Assembly: GCA_910592005.1 (NCBI GenBank)
Contig: CAJVPP010000091.1
Span: forward strand, 1-49,893
Reading direction: 5' to 3'
Length of the DNA: 49,893 bases
From: Funneliformis mosseae
Lineage: Eukaryota > Glomeromycota > Glomeromycetes > Glomerales > Glomeraceae
Numbering within the stretch: position 1 is the first letter of the stretch; each line of letters begins with the position of its first letter. A program made the translations under genes and the position numbers. This document shows positions 37,691-49,770 of this stretch, in pieces. The notes beneath the pieces were generated by a model. It had not been told where the DNA came from, did not search any database, and saw nothing but the letters and a program-made list of their open reading frames with translations.

Positions 37691-39183
37691 ATGGAAACTT
37701 ATCATGGTTCGTTTCTTATTTTCGCGATTTCTTCTCTTTTAAAACATTACACGTAATATGAAATTTATTATTTCCAGGAAGAATTGAAACGGTAAACGAC
37801 GCGCTAATTATTTTTGGTAAGCTTTAATATATAATGATATGCAAATTTGCAAATAACTTACATAAAATATTTATCTTTTTTCGAGTAGAAGCATGTCAGC
37901 AAGGAATCCTTCAGAGAACCACACGTAGGTTGTTGGAAAAGGAAAGAGAAGAACTGTGTGGTGGAAACGTGTAAGTATTTTTGAATATTGAAATCTATTA
38001 TTTTACATGGAATTTTAATTGAAATTTTTCTTTTCTTAGTTATGTATTCGATGAAACTGAATCAGGAATAAAAAGATGGACAGATGGAAGATTATGGAGT
38101 CCAAGTAGGATCATCAAGGACTTCCTGGTTTACCGTGAATTAGCAACACGTGATCGAAACATCAAACGTCATGAACCCTTAGATGAACTCTTACAAAAAC
38201 GAATTTCAGCCGAAGGACTCAAAGTTCATCAATGTAGCAAAGGATTGTTTTTATTGAGAAAAGATGGATTATTAAAGAAAACTATCAGTATTAAATTTAA
38301 TGGGACGTATCAACATATGGTCATATATGAAGATGTTATCAGAAAAGATTCTTCGGTCGAACCATTATTACCTCCTCGCGCATTTGAAGAACTTCGATAT
38401 CTTCAACCTGGGGAAGATATTTTAAATTCAGAGAAGATGCCAAAGGCAAATAGAAATTATCCGAGAAAGAGTCAAAAAAAGAGGAAGGAACATCAACATA
38501 CGCATCGTTTATTGAAACAATTGGTATTTGCACAAACGGATCAACAACGACAACAAAATTATCAACTTTATTATCAAACTGGTATTTTAGGAGGTAATTC
38601 ACTAATAGGAGGCGCTTTAAGTCAAGATCAAACATATTTATGGAATAATTCACGTCAAGTAGAAGGAAGGGAAGAAGAAAGAAGTGGCATGAATAATAGA
38701 GGAGGCGAAATTAATAATAATTTAGCAATTAATGATCTTATAACATCCGAAATGTCACCATCCATTAGCAGTTTTGATCCATACGGTAATCATCAAATAT
38801 TAAATGCTCTCACTTTTAACCATCGAATCAAATTTCAACCACAAAACGCAACCTCGGTTGACTTGACGAGCTCAACCCCATTATTGTGTACCCCTTGGTC
38901 ACCTAATCAATCAATTGGAATGAGTCATCATCATTCTTATCCTTCAACATGTGGTTCACAATTCCATGCTCAACAACAACCTTCCAATCTACGACTTTCC
39001 GTTAATAATAATAATATTATTAACGGTCTTCCAGTACAATTATTCGCTTCTTCTACTAATTCGAATAGTTCTTTTAGTAATAATCCTGCCATTACTACTA
39101 ACACTAATAATATGATTGATAATATTGAGGAGAAAGATTCAATTAGTGACCTTAGCGATTCTGATATGAAGGGGGATTATTGA
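37691..39183 (+). CDS. Gti1/Pac2 (WOPR) family transcription regulator
   Basis: Four exons (37691-37706, 37778-37816, 37889-37970, 38040-39183) join in phase to 426 residues. The N-terminal WOPRa half holds the family signatures: GRIETVNDALIIFEAC, LQRTTRRLLEKERE, VYVFDETESGIKRWTDG and LWSPSRI. The WOPRb half follows, with GLLKKTISI then YQHMVIYEDV. WOPR proteins (Wor1, Ryp1, Pac2, Gti1) bind DNA through this bipartite fold and control morphological switching or host interaction in other fungi; the target genes here are unknown. The C-terminal ~220 residues are low-complexity, rich in N, Q and S, as is usual for activation regions in the family. The first exon is 16 nt and supplies METYH. Confidence 0.93.
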
Positions 39184-39363
39184 GTAGATTTCAAATTATT
39201 ATTTTCTTAATTTCTTAAATGTATTATTATTCTTTATTACGAAATAAAATTGATTTCGTAATAACACGTGACATTAGTATTTGTGTATAAAAAGTGGATT
39301 TTCAATCAAATCTTTCACGTTTGTTTCGACATTTGAATTCTCTCGTCAAAATATTAAAGCGAA

Positions 39364-42300
39364 ATGGGAGAAACTTTAGTATCAGGTTTAGTTAATAAGT
39401 TCATTCTTACCATTTCTGTTTTATAAATCCATAATTTCGTTTCCAATTTTTTTTTTTTTTTTTTTTTCAAAATAAACATACTTAGCTAGCATAAATGATA
39501 TTCCAAACGAAGGATTGCTCGTAAGATATTTAATTCTTTCGGATTTAATCCTTAATTGAAATAATTAACTTCGTTTTATTAGCTACCGCCTGGATTCGCG
39601 AATCCATTATCACGAGAAGACGTGGAACGAGAAATAGAAGAAAGATATCTAATACCTCATACTTCATTCCCTACTTCATGGCTGTTCAAATGTCAACAGT
39701 AAGTAATTTTTTTTTTATCTGCACTTATCCGTTCCGAAATAAACAAAAGACATACTTTCTAATTATTCTAGATTGTTGGAACGGGAGCCTGACTTTATGT
39801 CATTAACTGCATTGGAACCATCGAAATCACGAACTACTTTAGAAATGATTCGAGATGGTCCTGATGGAAAGATTATTGGATATAAAGAAGTAATATTAGT
39901 TTAAACTACCTATCCTTATTTTAAGAATATATATTTTTAAAAGTTACAATAAGAGTTTTAATCTATATTATTGTTATGATAAAGATCGTAGTTGGTGAAT
40001 CGAATTTGACTGCAAAAAATTCAACATCATTATTACGTGAACCAGGGGCTATAAATCATTTTGTCAAGGGAGCTTCTAGTCAATTTCCATTTGCTCCTGG
40101 TATGGAATAAAAATGAACCTTCATTTATATTATTTCGTTTAAATAAAAACGTTAATTCTTTAAATTATATTAGGTGGATTGGAATCTGAAGTAATGGTTG
40201 ATACAGGAACAGTGATTAATATTAATGATAAAGAAATTGTAAATCTTTCATTGAATTTTGAAGACGGTTTGTTTATTTCAAATATCAAAAGGAGCTATAA
40301 TATAATGCGCTTCTTCCAATTTATTAAAAAAATAATGATAAAATTTATTCTAATTTTTTTTTCAAGACGAAATACTATCAATACCTCCGGGCTTTGATCG
40401 TGGTTTGATATTTGAAGGTTTTACATCAAATAATTATTATTTTTTTTTGGTTATGAATGATTTCATAATTCTTGTTGCCTTCTTAAACATTGATAATTAC
40501 GTAACCTTTTCCTATTTTACCTTGTGAATAGACGGACAAAATCGTCAAATTCGAGTCCCAACAAATAAATTGACAAGTTTAAATATTACTGATATGATAT
40601 CTCATGATGAAAATGAATTGGCTGAATTCCTTGAACCGTTGAACGAAACGGAATATATTCGAGAGGTTTTAAATAAAGAATTACAAGAGGTACGGACAAT
40701 TCATGAGTTTTTTTTTTTTTGGATTTGTTTATGACGAGTTAAATGCTAATCTTAATAATTTTAATACGTTTTGGGCATATTTACGGATATAGAATATTGA
40801 AGTTGTAGAAATGATGAAAGACGAAGAAACGAATAAAGATATAACAGATCTAGAAGATTCTGTTGATAATCTCCTACCAACTCGGGTATGGAATAGTTTT
40901 TAAAATATATAAAAATCCCAATTTCTAGATTTAATATATTCTCCTTTTACTTTCAGGCACCTCCACTTAAAGGCTTAGGCACAGCAAGTAAAGCAAGTAC
41001 CTCTGCAGCTCGAAAACGTAATTGGGCTCATGACATTGATGTTAATATTGAATTATCGAACTTTGAAGAGCTGGTCCCAGAAATGGCTTTTGACGTTAAT
41101 ATACCAATCTGTTTGTTGAATTTTATTGAAATTTTTTAATACAAAATGTTAACATTGACTTCTTTATTTCAAATGGTAGTATCCGTTTGAATTGGATACA
41201 TTTCAAAAACAAGCAATTTATCATTTGGAAAGTGGTTGTTCGATCTTTGTAGCTGCCCATACTTCAGCCGGTAAAACTGCGATTGCTGAATATGCTATAG
41301 CTTTATCTGCTAAACATATGACGCGGTATGTCATTTTCCAACACATACAACACAAAAAAATTCTCTCATTACTGAGATATTACATCTTTTTCTTAGAGCT
41401 ATATATACATCTCCGATTAAAGCTCTTTCTAATCAAAAATATGGAGAATTTAAGAAAAATTTTGAAGTTGGTATATTGACAGGAGATGTTCAAATCCATC
41501 CTGAATCTTCCTGTTTAATTATGACAACAGAGATTTTAAGATCAATGTTATATAAAGGAGCTGATTTAATTAGAGATGTCGAATTTGTTATATTTGATGA
41601 AGTTCATTATGTTAATGATTCGGAGGCAAGTGGCTTAATTCACTATGAAAAGTATTCTTGTTGAGTTATATTAATTCGTTTGACTCTTATAGCGCGGCGT
41701 AGTTTGGGAGGAAGTTATTATTATGTTACCTGCTCATGTAACTCTTATTCTTTTATCGGCTACTGTACCGAATACCAAAGAATTTGCTGATTGGGTTGGG
41801 TATGAAATGTCCTTCTTTGAAAGAAATTATGTTCAACTATTATATTATAATTATAATATTATCATCATTATGTTTCTTAAAATAAGGCGAACAAAGAAGA
41901 AAGATATTTACGTGATCAGCACACCGAAACGTCCCGTGCCACTCGAGCATTACATATATGCTAATAAAGAAATTTATAAAATTGTCGATGAAAATGGCAA
42001 ATTCCTAGAACAAGGGTATCAAGAGTATGCACTCATGTCTCATTCATTATTCAGAAATGTTATTTTAAATGTGATTGACTTATACTTTCAATTATTATAA
42101 CTAAAATAGGTGGAAGAAAGCTAATGATCCATCAAAGAAAGATATGGGACCAAAAGGCAATACTCGTGGAGGAGGACGTGGAGGACGTGGAAGTGGAACA
42201 CGAAGCCGCGGTGAAACCAATCATAGAGGCGGTGGAGGTGGAGGTGGAGGTGCTAGAACGAATTTTCAAGTATTTATTTCCCGATATTTTTGATTGCAAT

Positions 42301-44329
42301 GTTTAATAGAATATCAATTTCTAAAAAAAAAAAAATAATCTTTTTTGTCTAATTAAATACAGGATAAACCTTTATGGATAGATCTTGTTAGATTATTGAA
42401 AAAAAAAAGATTATTTACCAGTAATAAATTTTGTTTTTTCAAAAAAGAGGTGTAATATTTTAGCAGAATCCCTTAGTAGTTTGGATCTTTGTAATGCTGC
42501 TGAGCAAAGTAAAATTTGTATTACTATCGAGAATAGTTTGAAGCGACTAAAAGGTAAATTTAAGCTTTTATTGCAGATATAATTTGAAATTTTCGTGAAA
42601 GATATAAATTTTGATTGAATCATCTCTTTTTAATTTTAGGAACTAATAAGGATTTGCTTCAAGTGTTGAAAATGAAAAGTTGGTTGAAACGAGGAATTGC
42701 TGTGCATCATAGTGGATTACTTCCAATAATTAAAGAGGTTCGTCAATGGCATTCTTAATTATGAATAGTTCTATAGGTTGTATAAAAAAAACATTTACAC
42801 GGACCTTAAAAGATTGATATAAATGATTATCTTTCTTTTATTTAAATAGATGGTAGAAAAATTATTTAAAGATGGACTTGTCAAAGTACTGTTTGCCACA
42901 GAAACTTTTGCTATGGTAATTAAATTACTTTATCCATGGTATTTTGGTTTTCCTTGTAAAAAAGTCTACTTATTTGTCTCATATTCAATTTTGTAGGGTG
43001 TAAATATGCCAGCACGTACAGTTGTCTACTCTGGTATAAAAAAACATGATGGAATGGGCCTTCGTGAATTAAATCCAGGAGAATATACGCAAATGTCTGG
43101 ACGTGCGGGAAGACGTAATAAAGATCATACTGGTATTGTGATTATTCTTCCTGACCGTCGCGATAAAATTCCCGAAGTGTGTTGAAGTTATTTAATTCTT
43201 TAACAACCTATTGTTCAACCAATAATTTTTTTTAAATTTACTTTTTTTTTTTATTAAGGTATCATCGCTTAAAAATATGATATTGGGAAAACCTACGAAA
43301 TTGGAATCACAATTTCGCCTTACTTATAATATGATACTTAATTTATTGCGTGTTAAAGCTTTACGTGTTGAAGAGATGATCAAGCGAAGTTTTTCCGAGA
43401 ATGCAAGTCAGAAAATATTGCCAGACCAACAGGAAGAATTCATGAAGGTAATAGTGATTATTCTTTGTCATTTACTTAAATCAAAATACGAAATATATGT
43501 ATTGATTTACAAAAATCTATTATGAATATATAGAACGAAAAATCTTTTAGTGAATTAAAAAAACTTGATTGTACTATATGTAATCGTGATATCAATGAAT
43601 ATTATGATGCCTCGACAACGATTGTAAAAATTAATCATCATCTTTTAGAAAAAATTATTATTAATCCTTTAGGACTTAAAGTACTAAGTCCTGGAAGAGT
43701 GATTGTTATTAATAGCGGTGTAAGGAATAATTTTTGTTCATATAATTTTATCTTTTTACTGTAAATTTTACGTGAATAGTAACTTTAAGATTTAGTCTTA
43801 TAGGAATGTAGCAGCTGTTATATTGAAATCCGCACCAGCAGGTCCTAAAATTGACAAATCATTTTGGGTCTTTATGCTTTTAGATGAAGATACAATTCAA
43901 TCTGAACGAGGTTAGTCTTCAATTTATTTAAGTAATTTTCAAAAGGATAAACGATTGTTAAAAATCTAGTGATTTTTATAGAAGGTTTAGCGCCACTTCC
44001 CGTCACAAGACTATCTATTCCTAATCCAAGTTCTTGTACATACAAGATTGAATATCTTACTTATAGAGATATTGGTTTTGTAACAAACCATCTAATTAAT
44101 GTACGTGAAGGATGAATGTTATTAATATATTTGTCACATTTTTATTAGTAAGATTAACGATTTTGTGTTTTTTTTTTTTTAAAAAAAAAAAGCTTGATAT
44201 ATACGCTATAATGGAAAAGAATGATCAACATGAAATTTCTAAATTGATGCAAGAATTGCTGCGATATGCAACACAAAATAGTAAGAGTGAAAATCTGTTC
44301 TCATAAGTTTCATATTATTTGTATTTACC

Positions 44330-44371
<42 letters not shown>

Positions 44372-45519
44372 GTAGGAATTAATGAATATGACTGGTCAAA
44401 GATAAAAGAGTACAATTTTCAACTTGAATTGATAAAAAAAAACAAATTAATGAATGAATTGAATTCATTTCACTGTGTGATATGTCCAGATTTAATCGAA
44501 CATGTAAAGTATATTTAACTTGGTATTCTATCTACATTTTATTTGATTAATTTTTGTATGCCTATCAATTGAATATTTTAGTATGGACATATACATGGAG
44601 AGCGTGAGCTTAAAGCAAGAATTGACGATCTAAAACATACAATATCGGATCAAAATCTTGAATTATTACCAGTTTATGAACAAAAGATTGAAGTATTAAA
44701 GAGGTTAAAGTATATTGATCCGAATGGTACATTACAATTGAAAGGTCATGTTGCATGTGAAGTAAGTTAATATTCATCCTAACCATTAATTAACTTTTCG
44801 GAAGAATCAATATATTAATAATAATTATATATTTTAATTATAGATCAATTCAGCAGATGAATTGGTACTTACCGAATTAATTCTTGAAAATGAATTTAAA
44901 GAATATGAACCAGAAGAAATTGTTGCTATGTTGTCATGCTTCGTATTTCAAGAAAAACGTGCTAGTAAACCAAATCTTACGCCAAAATTAGAGGAAGTAT
45001 GTATTATAAAAGTCGAGATTTTCTTTTATAAATATTAATATCATTTAATAAAATATTATTTAGGGAGTAGAAACTATAAAGAAATTTGGAAAAAACATTG
45101 CTAAAGAATGTGATCTTAATGATGATGATATAAAAATAAACATTGGATTAGTTGAAGTAGTTTATGAATGGGCTAAAAAAGAAATGGTAATTAATAACAA
45201 TTATTATTGTTAATGAGATATTCTTTTCATCATATTTGTTTATTTCTTAGGATTTTAAAGAAATTACAGAATTAACTGAAGTATTAGAAGGGTCAATTGT
45301 GAGATGTATTACAAGATTGGATGAAACTTGTAGAGAAGTAATAAATGCAGCTAGAATGATTGGTGATTCTTCTTTATCTAAAAAAATGAAAGAAGCTCAA
45401 TCATCTATTAAACGTGATATAATAACTACTAAAAGTTTGGTAAGTTGTAAGAATTTTTTTTTTTTGGATTTTCTTAATTTATTAATATTAGTTTTGTTCT
45501 TTTTTTATAGTATTTGTAA
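39364..45519 (+). CDS. SKI2: Ski2-type DExH RNA helicase (superkiller complex), one frameshift
   Basis: Thirty exons, from 39364-39385 and 39486-39520 through 45251-45439 and 45511-45519, give about 1240 residues if one single-base shift is ignored. After the Ski2 N-terminal region come helicase motifs AHTSAGKT (I), TTEIL, DEVH (II), LLSATVPN (III), [23 protein letters not shown] and QMSGRAGRR (VI). The Ski2 arch/insertion and DSHCT C-terminus follow, ending SLYL. Ski2 feeds mRNA 3'-to-5' to the cytoplasmic exosome, with Ski3 and Ski8. [19 protein letters not shown] and [11 protein letters not shown] place it with Ski2 rather than Mtr4. An RGG-rich loop precedes the second RecA domain. One GC..AG intron (41626-41692) and a frameshift near 42401-42416 are described in the findings. 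It is probably constitutive. Confidence 0.9.
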
Positions 45520-45746
45520 ACTTTAAGAAAATTTGTAATAATATGAAATTTAATAATAAAATAATTTATAAAAAAATTTATATTTATAATGTTTTTGATT
45601 AATAATATTTTTAATTGTTATAAGATTAATTTTAAAATCATTTTATGAATTATTAAATATACTTATAAAATCATCATATTCTTTAGATTAGAAATTATTT
45701 ATATATAATTTTTTATTAAAATTAGTTTAATATTCTTATAGTAATA
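45520..45746. other. 3' flank of SKI2 up to the transposon
   Basis: This is a short AT-rich interval. The pogo-type element begins only 227 bp after the SKI2 stop codon, immediately after a TA dinucleotide at 45745-45746. No gene is seen. Confidence 0.5.
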
Positions 45747-48352
45747 CAGTCATCCCCCTTTATAGTCACTTTCTATATAGTCACTTCCTCACTTTAGTTC
45801 TACTTTATTTAGTTCTGATCTTTTTAAATAGAAAATACCCCTTTTATAATCACAAACATATAAAATATAATCACATAATTTATAAGGTCCAATATTATAA
45901 TAAATATACAAAATTTATTCCTTATATAATCACAATAAAATTTTTACCCCTATATAATCACAGAAATTACATGATAACATTGAATTTTATACAACTATAA
46001 ATATATGCATAATCGCGTAATATTTGTACAGTTTGTGCAGTCCTTGCATTTTTTATGCAGTTTGTTATTATCATATCATCTATTCGTTCAGAAAAATCAA
46101 AATAAACTCATACTGCCATTAGTATTGATGCTAAAAAGGAAATATGTGAATATATGATAGCAAATTCTCATATAAGTCAAGGTGATATTGCTTCATTTTT
46201 TAACAAAAAATATGAAAAATTAAATATTGATAGAACAACTATTAATAAAATCTGAAAAAGTCATGAAAAATGGCTTGCAGTTTTATTTACTTCACAAACT
46301 TCACATATTTTTCGAAATCATTCTGTTCAATTTCCAGAACTTGACAAAGTTATGCAAATTTAGACTTCACAAACAATAGCTAATAGAATTTCTTTAACTA
46401 ACATGATATTACAACAAAAAGACTTGAAATTTGCTAAACTATTAAATATTAAAAAGCAGTTAAAATGTATTAATAATTAGATATACAAATTCAAGTTGCG
46501 AAATAGTCTTCAAAGGGTTAATTTCTCAGGAAAAATTAATAGTGTTTCACTTAAGACTCTTCCAAAAGAACATCTGTATTTGCATAGTATTTTAGCTAAA
46601 TATAATGAAGAAGATATTTATAATGCAGATGAAATTAGACTTTTTTTTTAAATGGAACTAAACCAAACACTCAGTACAGATAAAATTTCTGGTTGAAAAA
46701 AGGTAAATATTTTATTTGTTCTATTTTTTATAATAAAGTTTTTATCTGTTACATCATTTTTTTTTGTTATATTTTTTTCTGTTACATTTTTTTATTACAT
46801 TTATTTATATTATTATTTTAATTTTATAGGATAAAACTCAGGTTTCTATTTTTTTTTGTGCTAATGTTACAGATTCTCATAAACTTCACCCTCTTGTAAT
46901 TGGAAAATCACTTAATCCTTGATGCTTTAGAAATTTTAACAAATCAGCTCTTTCTATAACTTATCATGCTAATTCAAAGGCATGAATGAGATCAGATATC
47001 TTTATTGAATAGCTTAATTACCTTGATAACTATTTTTATATAATTGATCAAAAAATATTACTTTTGATTAATAATGCAGGATCTCACTTCAATTCAAAAG
47101 TATTAGAAGAAACTAATTTAAGTGAGAATGATTTTAATGATGATGAAGTAGTTGCAAAATCATCACATTTAATTCAAAATAGAAAAAAGGTTAAAAATAA
47201 AACAACAAAAAGAAACTGAATATTAAACTTACTAATATTGAGATTATTTACCTTCTACCAAATACTACGGCTTATTTTACAATCCATAGATGCAAGTATC
47301 ATCCACAGTTTTAAAGCTAAATATAAAAGAGAGTTTTGCAATCATATAATTCATTAATTCAATAGTGAAATAAATTGAGAAATATAAATTTAATTAATAA
47401 ATTTATAGTATTTTATTTAATTTATTTAATTTATAATATTTATTAATTTAATAATTTAAACAATAATTTTTATTTAGGAATAAATTAAATATTAAAGAGA
47501 CAATCAATTATATTGCTAAAGCATAGGAGAATATTATAATCAACTATCTGAAATTATTAGATTAAAACAGGCATATTACCATCTTCTGATTATAATATAG
47601 ATGATATTAAAATGCAAGATTTTGAATTAGATAATAAGACAGATAAAATTAATGTTGATTTTTACTAGAAGTGGATGATTTACAAAATTATCTTCAATTG
47701 CTTAATCATGATATACCAACTGAAGAAGTTTTACTGATAAACAAATTATTAATTTATTACAAAATGAAGGAAATGAAAGTGATATTTTAGATGAAGAAGT
47801 AATAGTAATATCAGAAAATGAAGGAATCAAAGCATTTAAAATAATCATTAATTATTTTGAGCAGTAAAATAATTCAGCATTTAGCATTAATAATTTGCAT
47901 ATTTTTAGAAAATACTTGCGAATTATTAAAGCTAAAGTGTATAATTCAAAACAGCAAATTATACTTGATAATTTTTGAAAGATAATAATATTTTTTTATT
48001 TTAGTAATTAATATTTTTGTAATATAATTAATATTACAATCTAGTGAAAATGAAGGGGCAGTATATGTATTAAATTTTGTTTTTTTTGTATATACATTTG
48101 TATATTAAAAATTATTTATTTAGTTTAAATTTAAAATGTAATTTTTACATTAAATAATAAAATTAGCATTCATTCATTAAAAATTTTTCAAAAAAAAGTT
48201 TTTTTTTATAATGATAAAATTTACATATAATCACATCAAATCAAAATTTTACATAAATGTGATTATATAATAAAAATCTTACTATAAGCATTTCTCTTTA
48301 TAATTATACTATTGGTGGTCCTAAAGGATGTAATTATATAGAAGGATAACTG
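45747..48352 (+). mobile_element. Tigger/pogo-type DNA transposon, full-length but dead
   Basis: The element starts CAGTCATCC and ends, in complement, CAGTTATCC; it is flanked on both sides by TA (45745-45746 and 48353-48354), the pogo/Tc1-mariner target duplication. The ~25-bp terminal inverted repeats agree at about three quarters of positions, and most differences are C/T. Inside each end are repeated TATA(A/G)TCAC words (near 45762, 45775, 45845, 45865, 45925, 45953 and 48227, and inverted at 48260), likely transposase-binding sites. One degraded transposase frame fills the middle. Total length is about 2.6 kb. Confidence 0.8.
46120..47880 (+). pseudogene. Degraded CENP-B/DDE transposase of the pogo element
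   Basis: The reading frame begins with a CENP-B-type helix-turn-helix (KKEICEYMIANSHISQGDIA, NIDRTTINKI). It runs into a DDE_1 domain: ADE at 46625-46633, LLINNAGSHF near 47061, and an IDASIIHSFKAKYKREF block near 47289. It ends in an acidic tail (DIPTEE, NEGNESDILDEE). It is broken by in-frame stops at 46253, 46361, 46694, 46920, 46983 and 47010 and by at least one frameshift near 47275. The second catalytic Asp reads Asn (AAT at 47070-47072). It cannot encode an active transposase. Confidence 0.8.
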
Positions 48353-48354
48353 TA

Positions 48355-49539
48355 TATGTTTTTATATTCTTATTAATAGTATGGTATTTTTTTTAATTTC
48401 ACGAGATAATTTAAACATTTTAATCAAAATAAAGCATCTTTTATTTTTAAAATATTTATTAATAATTATTTTTATAACTATATTAATTTTTGAATCTTTT
48501 ATTTTTTTGAATATTTATTATATTTATTTATATAATTTAATAATACTATATCAATATAAAAAAAGTTATTACTTTATTTTATTATAATTAAAGCTGCTAG
48601 CTGAAATTATTAATTATTAAAACTTCAGAATTATAAAATTAATTTCAATAGTTTTGAAAATATAATAATATTTTAATTATAATCTAAAACATATTTCAGA
48701 ATTTTAAAAATATATTTATTAATAAATTATATAAGTTTTAGAATTATAGAGATAAATTAATAATTAGTTTTAACAATCTATTTTGATTAGCTATTTTAAA
48801 ATTATATAATTTTTTTTGGAAAATACAATATAATTATTTTATAATAAAAATGATATTATTTAAAATTAATAAGATAAAAAGTTAATTCGTAATTCGTGTA
48901 ATAACTAGAGAAAATTACTATGCTAAATCAGAAGAAATTTTATAGATCATATAATCTTAATGAAAAATTAGCATTTTTTGACACATTTATTAAAGGATCA
49001 CCTAGTCATAATTACACAACCAATTTATTAATTGTTATAAACATTATGATGTAATATTATCTAATTTCTATTTTATCAATGTTTTAATGAATATTTCCAA
49101 TGACTTTAATTTGAGGGAAAGGTTGATTTCAAGCTAACTTGTACTTGTGATTTCAATAATAACAAAATTTAGATTTAAAATTTTTATAATATTTTTATAT
49201 ATTCTTTTGCCAAAACAGTCTTTTATATTATTATTTTATATTATTTTATTATTTCATTATAAATTTATTTATTTTTATTATGAACTTGATTCCCTTCTAA
49301 TATACTAAAGACATTTCTGCTATTTCTTAATGATGTTATACTGAATAACGAGATATTCAATCTTAAATAGTTTGTAGTTTTGGTATTTTTCTTCATCCAA
49401 CTCTCTTTTTCAACTTTTTCTTTGAAATTTTTCTAGCATATTAGTAGTAGTAAATCTTTTACTTTTATTAATATCTCCTTCCAAAAAATATTCTTCTAAA
49501 AGTTTTCACATTCTTTTAGATATACATTTTTCATCCTAA
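48355..49539. other. AT-rich stretch without recognisable genes
   Basis: A 68-codon open frame at 48381-48587 is almost all I, L, F, Y, N and K and reflects base composition only. No exon, RNA gene or clear repeat unit was recognised. Confidence 0.5.
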
Positions 49540-49770
49540 AGTTCTGAATGAGTCAAGTCGAGTCGAGTTTAAGGATCAACTCTATTTGACTCATTTTTTT
49601 AAGTCGAGTCAAGTCAAATTTATTTTATAAAATCTTTCAACTCGACTTGATTCGAGTTATATAAATTTTAAACTTAACTTAATTTGACTCAACTAGAGTT
49701 TAACTCGACTCAATTTTGATTTGAATTTATTTGAGTTGAGTCAAATTCAAATCAAGTTTCAAGTTAAATT
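49540..49770. repeat. GAGTC/GACTC self-complementary word cluster
   Basis: Pentamers GAGTC, AAGTC, GACTC and GACTT occur more than twenty times on both strands in about 230 bp. They form overlapping inverted pairs such as GAGTCAAGTCGAGTCGAG and CTCGACTTGATTCGAG. The block is conspicuously richer in G and C than its flanks, continues into AT-rich DNA near the window end and encodes nothing. It could fold into many alternative hairpins. Confidence 0.6.

Noticed and set aside
43720..43803. Apparent non-canonical GA..AG intron or frameshift in SKI2
   Set aside because: Using the acceptor GATTTAG at 43795 instead of TATAG gives a normal GT..AG intron (43720-43795) and the in-frame sequence [11 protein letters not shown].
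48381..48587. 68-codon plus-strand open frame rich in I, L, F and Y
   Set aside because: Composition is what AT-rich DNA gives by chance; it lacks any conserved motif.
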